DNA of 9,736 nucleotides, from the NCBI GenBank assembly GCA_964447605.1, contig CAYUTA010000076.1, positions 1 through 9,736 of the forward strand, read 5' to 3'. The notes beneath the pieces were generated by a model that searched no databases, was not told where the DNA came from, and was given only the letters and a program-made list of their open reading frames with translations. This document shows, one piece after another, positions 1 through 5,116 of the stretch. A program made the translations under genes and the position numbers. Every line of letters starts with the position of its first letter. Positions within the stretch are counted from its first letter, which is position 1. The stretch comes from CAYUTA01 sp964447605. GTDB lineage: Bacteria; Bacillota; Clostridia; Christensenellales; CAG-138.

Positions 1-549
1 CGCTTGCTCGTTTTTCCTTATCCTGCTTTCAAGGTTCGTTTTGCTCACCACTATTCAATCTATTGTATCACAACAGACCGTGCCGCAACAACATGCGATA
101 GCAAAACGCGCGCCTTGGCGGATACCGCATCCCGCGCGCCACAGGACCGGCCTTCCGCCGGCACGGCGGCGCCCGCGTCCCTGCCGGATATCCGTCCAAC
201 GCTCCTTGCGGCTGCGGGCCCGCCGCATGCGGAGGAAGGCTCCGCCCTGACGGAGTTGAGCGAGAGGCAGGCGCGCACGCGGTATTTTTACCGCGCAACC
301 GGCCGCCCGCGTGCGATTTATGAATACAGCATCGGCACGCAGGATGCCAACGAGTTCGGCAACTGGTCGCCGACGGGCAGGGTGTATGCGCCGCCGGAAA
401 ATGGATTTGGCGGGGCGGACGCGCCGGACGGTGCGCAGCGGCGCCGGGACAAGGCGCCTGACGCGGGCCTGCAATTGGAACACAAGATTTTTTTCATGAT
501 TTTTCCAGCGCAAAAACGCGCATATTCCTCCGAGGCCCGCACACAATAG
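1..549 (+). CDS. Possible hypothetical protein, open at the left window edge
   Basis: This frame is open from base 1 to a TAG at 547-549. No ATG with a ribosome binding site is visible, so it is either the tail of a gene that begins upstream or a gene starting at a TTG or similar codon. The first 70 bases are AT-richer and look intergenic, which argues against the far N-terminus being real. From about base 115 on, third codon positions are mostly G or C, and residues about 85-135 look protein-like, with aromatic-rich segments such as RYFYRATGRPRAIYEYS and NEFGNWSPTGRVY. I recognise no domain, signal peptide or membrane segment. The Ala/Pro/Arg-rich remainder is what GC-rich noncoding DNA would also give. 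Treat it as a candidate only. Confidence 0.28.
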   Translation, partial: RLLVFPYPAFKVRFAHHYSIYCITTDRAATTCDSKTRALADTASRAPQDRPSAGTAAPASLPDIRPTLLAAAGPPHAEEGSALTELSERQARTRYFYRATGRPRAIYEYSIGTQDANEFGNWSPTGRVYAPPENGFGGADAPDGAQRRRDKAPDAGLQLEHKIFFMIFPAQKRAYSSEARTQ

Positions 550-699
550 TACTACCGTCAGACGTGACGGAAACCCAACGGGAACGCGTGCTGGCCACCG
601 TGAAATCCCGAACCATCCAGGCCCGATCATGACGGAACGGATGGAGCTTAGCCGCCCGATACCCGGGCAGGACGGCGTGAAGAATCGGAGGAGGAAATT

Positions 700-867
700 A
701 TGAACGGCAAGGCTGGAAAACAGACCATTGGTTGTGAGGTGACAAGCTGTCGCTTTAACAGTCAGGGTTGTGATTGCGAATTGGATCGCATCGAAGTTAA
801 GCCCAAATGTGACTGCCACACCGGCGATTGTACCGAATCGCTCTGCGGCTCGTACAGCGCCAAATAA
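700..867 (+). CDS. DUF1540 Cys-rich mini-protein
   Basis: A 55-residue protein starting at an ATG preceded by GGAGGAGG six bases upstream, the strongest ribosome binding site in this part of the window. It contains eight cysteines (residues 12, 17, 24, 26, 37, 39, 44, 49) in the pattern GCEVTSCRFNSQGCDC followed by CDCHTGDCTESLC. This matches the DUF1540 family, short Cys-rich proteins common in Clostridia and Bacilli. The Cys spacing suggests metal (probably zinc) binding. The family has no established function. It stands alone: a long perfect hairpin follows 21 bases after the stop, and no partner gene lies in the same transcript. There is no signal peptide, so it is probably cytoplasmic. 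Family assignment is from motif recall. Confidence 0.85.
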   Translation: MNGKAGKQTIGCEVTSCRFNSQGCDCELDRIEVKPKCDCHTGDCTESLCGSYSAK

Positions 868-888
868 ACGGGCAGGCATCCCTTCCGA

Positions 889-923
889 GAAAGCGTGGAC
901 GCAGGCAATGCGTCCACGCTTTC
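889..923 (+). terminator. 15-bp perfect hairpin after the DUF1540 gene
   Basis: GAAAGCGTGGACGCA at 889-903 is exactly complementary to TGCGTCCACGCTTTC at 909-923, with loop GGCAA. The position just behind a stop codon suggests a transcription terminator. The downstream side has only TTTC and scattered T bases rather than a real U-run, so it may instead act as a 3' mRNA stabiliser. Confidence 0.6.
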
Positions 924-1109
924 AGGTTGTCAAACAAGGGGCGCATACGCCCGCTTGCCGGCCGGCCGATCGTCCTTGGGCATGGGATTCCCTCCCGTTG
1001 TTTATTTCATATCTGCAATGCGCTGCGGATCTTGCGGCTTAATGGCGTCTATTTTATCCGCTTTTTTTGCAACTTGGCCCGATAAAACGGCAACCTGCGC
1101 CTCCGGCTA

Positions 1110-1139
1110 TTGCGGGGCCGCACCATCCCGGCATATAAT
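1110..1139 (+). promoter_or_regulatory. Candidate promoter of the LytTR-DUF3021 operon
   Basis: A perfect TATAAT at 1134-1139 has TTGCGG at 1110-1115 (spacing 18), which matches the -35 consensus in only the first three bases. The ribosome binding site GGAGGG (1148-1153) follows within 10 bases, so the 5' leader would be very short. A good -10 with a poor -35 is typical of an activator-dependent promoter, which would fit self-activation by the LytTR protein. I could not pick out a convincing pair of LytTR-type direct repeats upstream. Confidence 0.5.
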
Positions 1140-1161
1140 CAAACTGCGGAGGGCAAGCGGA

Positions 1162-1605
1162 ATGAAGCTGACGCTAAAACAGGAAAAGGGCGCGGAGAAG
1201 GAGATCGTCGTCCGCTGCGACCAGGTGGATGATGAAATCCGGTCGCTCATGGAGGCCCTGGCCATCCGGGAGCGGCGGCTGCAGGTCTTCCGCGGCGGCG
1301 AAATGCGCCTGCTCGTTCCGGCGGAGGTGCTTTACTGCGAGAGTGTGGACGGGAAGACCTTCGTATACACGGCGGCCGACATGTATACGGCAAGGACCTC
1401 CCTTGCACAGATCGCGGGGCACTTTGTTGAAAACGGCTTTTTTCGCTGTTCCAAGAGCATGGTGGTGAATCTTCGCGCGATGGATTCCCTCAAAAGCGGC
1501 GACAACGGGCGCATTCTGGCCACGCTGGCAAATGGCGAGCGCATCCTCGTTTCCCGGCAGTATGCCAGGCAACTACGCGACATGCTGAAAGGTGGTATCG
1601 ACTGA
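1162..1605 (+). CDS. LytTR-family DNA-binding transcriptional regulator
   Basis: A 147-residue protein without a receiver domain. Residues about 1-40 form a charged N-terminal region, and residues about 40-143 are a LytTR DNA-binding domain. Recognisable segments are LQVFRGGEMRLLVPAEVLYC, then ESVDGKTFVYT, FFRCSKSMVVNLRAMDSL and the closing ERILVSRQYARQLRDML. The RCSKSMVVNL segment is the family's hallmark (usually R-x-x-(K/R)-S-x-x-(V/I)-N). The ATG at 1162 is chosen because GGAGGG lies eight bases before it and a TATAAT box sits just upstream. Its TGA overlaps the ATG of the next gene by one base (TGATG), so the two are probably translationally coupled. Stand-alone LytTR regulators encoded with a small membrane protein act as LytTR regulatory systems in other Firmicutes, where the membrane protein restrains the regulator. 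Here that is inference. Confidence 0.92.
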   Translation: MKLTLKQEKGAEKEIVVRCDQVDDEIRSLMEALAIRERRLQVFRGGEMRLLVPAEVLYCESVDGKTFVYTAADMYTARTSLAQIAGHFVENGFFRCSKSMVVNLRAMDSLKSGDNGRILATLANGERILVSRQYARQLRDMLKGGID

Positions 1606-2057
1606 TGAAAGAATTCAAGAAGTTTTATGTTTGGGGCATGAACGCCAAGCTGTTTATGTCCATCTATTTTGTGGCGGTAGCGTTTTTAACGGGCGTAATC
1701 ATCGCCGTTTCCGGCGGGGACAGCATCGGCCTTCTGGCGCTGCTGGAGATGCTTGGCGTGTGCGCGGTGATCGCCGTGCTCCAGTGCGTGTTGCTCAACG
1801 ATAAAACGGATTACAGCCGGGGCATCCTCTTTGGACGCTCCGTGCTGTGGCTGCTGATTTCCGTTGCGCTGACCGTGAGCGCGGCGCTGCTTTTTCAATG
1901 GTTTTCCGGCCTGCCCGCATGGTGCCCGTATGTGCTGGGCGCCTTTATGCTGTTTGGCCTGTCTGCAAGCCTGGCGGGACTCAAATTTGAGCAGGATGCG
2001 GATACCATTCGCCTGAATGCGGATTTAAGCCGATATAAAGAACAGAATCCGTCTTAA
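1605..2057 (+). CDS. DUF3021-like four-helix membrane protein, LytTR partner
   Basis: A 150-residue integral membrane protein with four clear hydrophobic segments at about residues 14-36, 41-64, 78-100 and 106-127. It has a short basic N-terminus (MKEFKKFYVWGMNAK) and a hydrophilic C-terminal tail of about 22 residues. Size, topology and position after a LytTR gene match the DUF3021 family, which is routinely found in this two-gene arrangement. Its start overlaps the LytTR stop by one base, and no separate promoter is visible. By analogy with HdrRM and BrsRM of Streptococcus mutans, it likely controls the regulator's activity at the membrane, although those membrane proteins are not necessarily homologous. 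The gene ends nine bases before the convergent lipoprotein gene, with no room for a terminator between them. Confidence 0.82.
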   Translation: MKEFKKFYVWGMNAKLFMSIYFVAVAFLTGVIIAVSGGDSIGLLALLEMLGVCAVIAVLQCVLLNDKTDYSRGILFGRSVLWLLISVALTVSAALLFQWFSGLPAWCPYVLGAFMLFGLSASLAGLKFEQDADTIRLNADLSRYKEQNPS

Positions 2058-2065
2058 ATATCGTA

Positions 2066-2602
2066 TCACGCATAGGGAGTCGGCGCGGCGGTTTCCTCTG
2101 CGCTGTCGGCCGCTCCGGAGCTCGGGCTCTCCGCCAATCCGGCAAGCCGCAAAAGGTTTGCGTACGCCCTGTCTCCCATGATCGAAAACATACCCGCCTC
2201 GCCCGCCTGGAGCACATGCCTTCCATCCATATCGTATTGGTAAAAGGTCTGCCGTTCGCCGTCCTCCGTCCAGTCAAAGAACAGGGCGATGGCGTTCTCC
2301 AGCGTTGAAGCCTCGACGCCTTCCCATGCGGCGGACTTGACCATGTAGTCGAAAACGATCTCCTCCACCAGGCGAATATCCTCTTGGCTGGATAAATCGC
2401 GTGTAAATACCGTTTGGCTGTCCCGGCGCACGGCAATGGTAACGTTGGCGTGCGCGGGACCGGCCGCGCCGTGATCCGTTGCGCCCGCGGCTTCGGGAAT
2501 GGGCGTGGCCGCCTTCACAGCCATAAGCGTATCCGTCTTTTCCCCGCATCCAAATGCCAGCAGCAGGCCAAGCAGAAATAAGGGGATGGTCCGTTTTTTC
2601 AT
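2066..2602 (-). CDS. Small secreted lipoprotein, DUF5301-like
   Basis: A 178-residue protein starting at the ATG at 2602, with GGAGGT nine bases upstream. An in-frame start 24 bases earlier lacks such a site. Residues 1-18 are a lipoprotein signal peptide: MKKR, a Leu-rich core, then AFGC with Cys19 as the probable lipidated residue. Phe at -2 is unusual for a lipobox. A Thr/Pro/Ala-rich linker to about residue 55 precedes a folded part of about 100 residues. That part opens with VTIAVRRDSQTVFTRDLSSQ, and later has TFYQYDMDGRHVLQ and GMFSIMGDRAYANLL. The layout of a helix after a Thr/Asp step, a Tyr-x-Tyr strand and a final Gly-hydrophobic-Ile strand resembles DUF5301-type domains of gut Firmicutes. 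That resemblance is recall, and the function is unknown. It converges on the LytTR operon and probably has its own promoter. Confidence 0.8.
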   Translation of the reverse strand: MKKRTIPLFLLGLLLAFGCGEKTDTLMAVKAATPIPEAAGATDHGAAGPAHANVTIAVRRDSQTVFTRDLSSQEDIRLVEEIVFDYMVKSAAWEGVEASTLENAIALFFDWTEDGERQTFYQYDMDGRHVLQAGEAGMFSIMGDRAYANLLRLAGLAESPSSGAADSAEETAAPTPYA

Positions 2603-2657
2603 ATTCCGCACCTCCAATGATAACACCGTGCAGCGTGGACGATGGTTGCGCGCCTAT

Positions 2658-2847
2658 TCACGGCAAAAGCCCGTCCGGCTTCCTGTTGGGCAGCGCCCTC
2701 ATGAACACGTGTTTGATCCGGTTGCGCATGTCCCCGTCGATATGCCGGACAACGGCGCGCGCTGCGCTTGCGGGCGGTGCGCGCGCAGGACATCGATGTG
2801 GTCGGAATAGGCCGAGAGCGCCGCGTCGTCGGGCGTTTTGCCTCCAC
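2658..2847 (-). pseudogene. Small minus-strand gene broken by two frameshifts
   Basis: A good ribosome binding site (GGAGGG, 2860-2855) lies eight bases before a GTG at 2847, giving MEAKRP in that frame. From 2830 a second frame reads DDAALSAYSDHIDVLRA. From about 2760 the third frame reads ARAVVRHIDGDMRNRIKHVF, then MRALPNRKPDGLLP to a TGA at 2658-2660. Each piece looks like ordinary soluble, helix-rich protein, while the continuation of each frame outside its piece is Arg/Ala/Pro-rich. The simplest reading is one gene for a protein of about 62 residues with two indels. I do not recognise the family. Upstream, the first frame reads NIRLWIGRAGIHPALEKEVEEG, which may belong to the gene or may be chance. 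Two sequencing errors are the alternative. Confidence 0.5.
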
Positions 2848-2928
2848 GTTGCTTCCCTCCTCAACCTCTTTCTCAAGCGCCGGATGGATGCCCGCGCGTC
2901 CAATCCAAAGGCGGATATTGTCCACGCT

Positions 2929-2960
2929 TGCTTGCGCATTCGTCCGATTTCATATAGAAT
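2929..2960 (+). promoter_or_regulatory. Candidate promoter for the small basic protein gene
   Basis: TTGCGC at 2932-2937 and TAGAAT at 2955-2960 are spaced by 17 bases. An overlapping alternative is TTGCTT (2929-2934) with TATAGA (2953-2958) at spacing 18. Either would start transcription about 2967, just before the ribosome binding site GAGGAGGGAGG of the gene at 2989. Confidence 0.42.
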
Positions 2961-2988
2961 GGATAGCCGAGAGAGAGGAGGGAGGAAC

Positions 2989-3342
2989 ATGCGCTTCATT
3001 CCAAGAGAAAAGCTCGGGAAGAAAGCGCGGCGCGCGCTGGATTGCGCGAAGCGGCGGACCTGGGGCGAACTCAATCCGGTCACCCGAAAGGCCGGGAACA
3101 AAAAGAAATACAGCCGCAAAAAATCCGACTTCCGTTTTGACGACTGCGGCGGCCGGATTTTTGTTTGTGCCCAGGCCCGAATCCCGGCATGGCCGAAACG
3201 CCGCGTGCGCCCGCCGTCATGCCCGATAGCCCCCCGCGTCTTTGGCGGTTCGCCGCCCGGGAGAGCATGCGCACAAGAGCCGCAGCGCCGTTCGGGGCTG
3301 CGGCCGCATGAAACATCCGCGCCTTACCAAGCGCCGCCGTAA
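2989..3342 (+). CDS. Small basic conserved hypothetical protein with a probable run-on tail
   Basis: The ATG at 2989 follows a strong GGAGGGAGG site. Residues 1-46 read MRFIPREKLGKKARRALD, then AKRRTWGELNPVTRKAGNKK and KYSRKKSD. This is the pattern of a short, Lys/Arg-rich protein I recall from many Clostridia (PREKLSKKARRALD...TWG..NPVTRK...K.Y.RKK). Those homologs are short and of unknown function; the charge suggests nucleic-acid or ribosome association, which is inference only. From residue 44 the frame runs into a terminator-like inverted repeat and continues for 70 more residues of Pro/Arg/Gly-rich sequence to a TGA at 3340-3342. One extra T in the TTTT at 3135-3138 would give a TGA straight after Phe50. 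The native gene therefore probably ended near 3140 and lost its stop through a one-base change. Confidence 0.65.
   Translation: MRFIPREKLGKKARRALDCAKRRTWGELNPVTRKAGNKKKYSRKKSDFRFDDCGGRIFVCAQARIPAWPKRRVRPPSCPIAPRVFGGSPPGRACAQEPQRRSGLRPHETSAPYQAPP
3119..3162 (+). terminator. A/T-flanked inverted repeat, probable terminator
   Basis: AAAAATCCG (3119-3127) pairs with CGGATTTTT (3154-3162). The 26-base interior can form a further short GC-rich stem. The A-run/T-run arrangement is typical of rho-independent terminators in Firmicutes. It lies inside the extended reading frame of the small basic protein, which supports that gene having originally ended here. Confidence 0.55.
3279..3304. other. GC-rich hairpin in the run-on tail
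   Basis: GCCGCAGC (3279-3286) is complementary to GCTGCGGC (3297-3304), and CCG/CGG can pair inside the 10-base loop. There is no T-run on either side. It falls within the doubtful C-terminal extension of the upstream gene, which again suggests that this stretch is noncoding. Confidence 0.3.
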
Positions 3343-3367
3343 AAAGTCGTTTTGGGGCGGCCTGCGT

Positions 3368-3388
3368 CCTGCGCTTTCGCGGGGCAGG
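3368..3388 (-). terminator. Weak hairpin behind the membrane protein gene
   Basis: On the minus strand CCTGC pairs with GCAGG, with an inner GC/GC pair closing a GAAA loop and a CCC bulge. It lies 31 bases after the stop of the minus-strand membrane protein gene. It lacks a T-run, so a terminator role is uncertain. Confidence 0.28.
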
Positions 3389-3418
3389 GTTACAACGTTA
3401 TTTTGTGCTGTGCCCGGT

Positions 3419-3937
3419 TCAATAGAACCACGCCGTGGGCAGGTAAAACAGATACGGCGCGGTAAAGACCGCCAGCGACAGGGCCAGCCTGTGCGTTTGA
3501 CGCTCGTCCAGCCCGGCCTTTTTCAGGCAGAACTTCCGGTTGAACCAATAGATGCATATCCCGGAGACCGCCACGCAAAGCGTCACCCACAGCACCGCAT
3601 ACACGTTCTCAAAGGGATTGAAGCTGACGGCGTTGGTCAGGTTTTCGTACCACCATGTTCCAAAGGGCGTGCCCTGAAAGGCCGGCACGTTGACAAGAAA
3701 CATCAGCGCGGTTCCAATCAGGTCCGCCACAAAACCCATGAGCCATACCCGCAGGATCACGGCCTTTGCGTTCCGCCTGATGTCCGGCACATGCAGCGCC
3801 TGCATGGCAAGCGCCACCACCAGCAGGTCAATGGCAAAGTTTGCCGGCAGCACCGCGAGCCAGGCAAGCGGAAACAGCCAAAGCATCCAAACCGGGAAAA
3901 TGACGTTATACAGGGTTGTGTCGCGGCGATGATCCAT
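3419..3937 (-). CDS. Conserved hypothetical membrane protein, about five helices
   Basis: A 172-residue protein starting at the ATG at 3937, preceded by GAGAGGAAA. Hydrophobic segments lie at about residues 10-31, 33-50, 60-82, 112-132 and 149-168. The opening TTLYNVIFPVWMLWLFP and the segment NAKAVILRVWLMGFVADLIG resemble small membrane proteins that recur in Clostridia without a named function. A loop at about 85-111 (PAFQGTPFGTWWYENL...) and a basic loop at about 133-148 separate the last helices. No catalytic or transport motif is visible. The gene is monocistronic: an extended -10 box lies 38 bases upstream of the start, and the neighbours are damaged genes on the other strand. The frame is intact and its codon bias normal, in contrast to the pseudogenes on both sides. 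Confidence 0.8.
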   Translation of the reverse strand: MDHRRDTTLYNVIFPVWMLWLFPLAWLAVLPANFAIDLLVVALAMQALHVPDIRRNAKAVILRVWLMGFVADLIGTALMFLVNVPAFQGTPFGTWWYENLTNAVSFNPFENVYAVLWVTLCVAVSGICIYWFNRKFCLKKAGLDERQTHRLALSLAVFTAPYLFYLPTAWFY

Positions 3938-3972
3938 GGCGGTTTCCTCTCTTCCGATGCGCTTGAATCATC

Positions 3973-3981
3973 AGTATACCA
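3973..3981 (-). promoter_or_regulatory. Extended -10 promoter element of the membrane protein gene
   Basis: Read on the minus strand this is TGGTATACT, a TGn extended -10 followed by TATACT, about 36 bases before the ATG at 3937. No good -35 box is seen at the usual distance, which is acceptable for an extended -10 promoter. The coordinates may be off by one or two bases. Confidence 0.45.
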
Positions 3982-4206
3982 TACTTCACCGCCCCGGCGC
4001 ATTGCGCGTTGACGGGATTCCCGTCGTCTTTTGACGGTTTTGCCAGAAGCCGCTCCCCTTGCCGCCGCGAATTCATGTTTGCAGCAATCCGGACCGTGCG
4101 CGATCCATGACGCTTCGGCTCTGTCAAGTCCTTCAGCGCGGCCCTTGCGCCGCAGTTCCAGCCCGGGCGGCTCCGCCGCGTATCTTGCATTTGGCAACCG
4201 TTTCCT

Positions 4207-4236
4207 GTGACAGCATCGGGCAGGATATGCTATCAT
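4207..4236 (+). promoter_or_regulatory. Weak candidate promoter upstream of the DUF3788 pseudogene
   Basis: GTGACA at 4207-4212 and TATCAT at 4231-4236 are spaced by 18 bases. Each matches its consensus in four or five of six positions. It would give a leader of about 135 bases before the ATG at 4380. Confidence 0.25.
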
Positions 4237-4379
4237 ACCCGCTGCGCGTCTATCCTATGCTCCGCAGGATTGGACGCCGCCCGTTTTCTCGCCGCCTTTG
4301 GCCGGCAGCCGAAAACGACGGCACATTTCTGTCGGAATGATACCATCGTCAACCCATTCGAAAAAAGGAGGCTGCCGCC

Positions 4380-4763
4380 ATGCCGCTTGCATCGCCGCCG
4401 GGGAAGGACGAACTGACCGCGCTGATGGGATCGGGGCGCTATGGCGCCTGAGAGCATGCCCGCGCCATGATGGAAGCGCGCTATGACATGGAGCGCGCCT
4501 GGAACAGCGGCGGGAAGACGCTCTGCGCGCCGTACGCAAAGGACGCTTGCTTTGGATTCATGGTGATCCTGGGCGCGGATGAACGGGAGAGGTTTGAACA
4601 GCACCGCGAAGGCTTTTCGGCGGTTTGCCGCGCGGAATATGACGCCGCCGCCGCCTCTCACGACGGGAAATGGCTCATGCTGTATCCGACGGTCGACGCC
4701 TTGCCGGCGGATATGGAAAAGCTGTTGCGCATCAAGCGCAAGCCGAACAGAAAGGGACCATGA
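4380..4763 (+). pseudogene. DUF3788 family gene with an in-frame TGA and internal deletion
   Basis: A strong AAAGGAGG site precedes the ATG at 4380. The frame reads MPLASPPGKDELTALMGSG, then RYGA and a TGA at 4449-4451. It continues in the same frame with EHARAMMEARYDMERAWNSG and GKTLCAPYAKDACFGFMVIL, and ends with HDGKWLMLYP and MEKLLRIKRKPNRKGP. The later parts match DUF3788 as I recall it: GGKTLC, a phi-GF-hydrophobic-VLG-x-x-ER-x-x-F step, DGKW and a C-terminal KLL.IKRKPNR. The TGA falls where relatives normally have Trp, so TGG to TGA is the likely change. Relatives also carry about 10-13 residues (W.YEYKYRRGGK-like) between the Trp-Asn-x-Gly-Gly-Lys and the Thr-Leu-Cys. They are absent here at 4509-4517, as if a deletion had occurred between two GGK-coding repeats. 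A shorter protein from ATG 4467 has no good ribosome site and would lack the N-terminal helix. Confidence 0.75.
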
Positions 4764-5116
4764 TCGAACGCTTTGCCGACCGCGCGTCGGCCCATCTGAT
4801 AAGCGATACGAACCGCCGGGAGAGCCAGCGGTCTGTGGATATCCACCGCTCCATGATGCGCCTGCTTCTCGATGGCGACGTCTCGGAAAACACGAAATTT
4901 CACAAGCTCTGCAACGTGTTCTGCAAGCTCCGTTTTTCCGGCGGCAACGGCCATATCAGCGGCGAAATCCACGCCGCCTGCTGTCGCCGGGTCGAGACCC
5001 ATAAACGCGCTGCCGCAAAGCCCGCCATCGAAACAGGTTCTTGCGGAGCTTTGGGCGCATCTGCTCGGTTTGCTTCAGAAGCAGCGCCAATACGAAACCC
5101 TTTGAGGACGGTTTAG
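4760..5116 (+). CDS. Unidentified 118-aa frame overlapping the DUF3788 stop
   Basis: The ATG at 4760 overlaps the DUF3788 TGA (ATGA), with AGAAAGGG a few bases upstream, an arrangement typical of translational coupling. Third codon positions over the first 90 codons are overwhelmingly C or G, much more than on the opposite strand, which is also open for 114 residues. The first half reads plausibly as protein: MIERFADRASAHLISDTNRR, ESQRSVDIHRSMMRLLLDGD, NTKFHKLCNVFCKLRFSGGN. After about residue 85 it becomes Ala/Ser/Arg-rich and less convincing. There is no signal peptide, membrane segment or named domain. Its upstream partner is dead, so it may be decaying too. A conserved noncoding or repeated element giving open frames on both strands is the main alternative. 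Confidence 0.42.
   Translation: MIERFADRASAHLISDTNRRESQRSVDIHRSMMRLLLDGDVSENTKFHKLCNVFCKLRFSGGNGHISGEIHAACCRRVETHKRAAAKPAIETGSCGALGASARFASEAAPIRNPLRTV

Larger units (their letters stand above)
3938..4379. other. Divergent intergenic region, no gene found
   Basis: This stretch of about 440 bases separates the minus-strand membrane protein from the plus-strand DUF3788 pseudogene. It holds the minus-strand extended -10 element and a possible plus-strand promoter near 4207-4236. GACGGG/CCCGTC around 4011-4025 forms a six-pair inverted repeat with a three-base loop. Open frames on both strands are rich in Arg, Pro and Ser and lack ribosome binding sites. I see no RNA gene. It may contain the unrecognisable remains of another gene. 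Confidence 0.4.

Noticed and set aside
551..699. Possible riboswitch upstream of the DUF1540 gene
   Set aside because: I compared it with the conserved cores of cobalamin, c-di-GMP, SAM and THF classes as I recall them and found no match. Only a short repeat around ACGTGACGG was seen.
55..879. 274-codon minus-strand frame
   Set aside because: It is antisense to the well-supported DUF1540 gene, lacks a ribosome site, and has no coherent domain pattern.
4449..4451. TGA read as tryptophan (alternative genetic code) or selenocysteine
   Set aside because: TGA ends the LytTR, lipoprotein and membrane protein genes normally, intact genes here have no internal TGA, and the DUF3788 gene also has a deletion, so it is simply broken.
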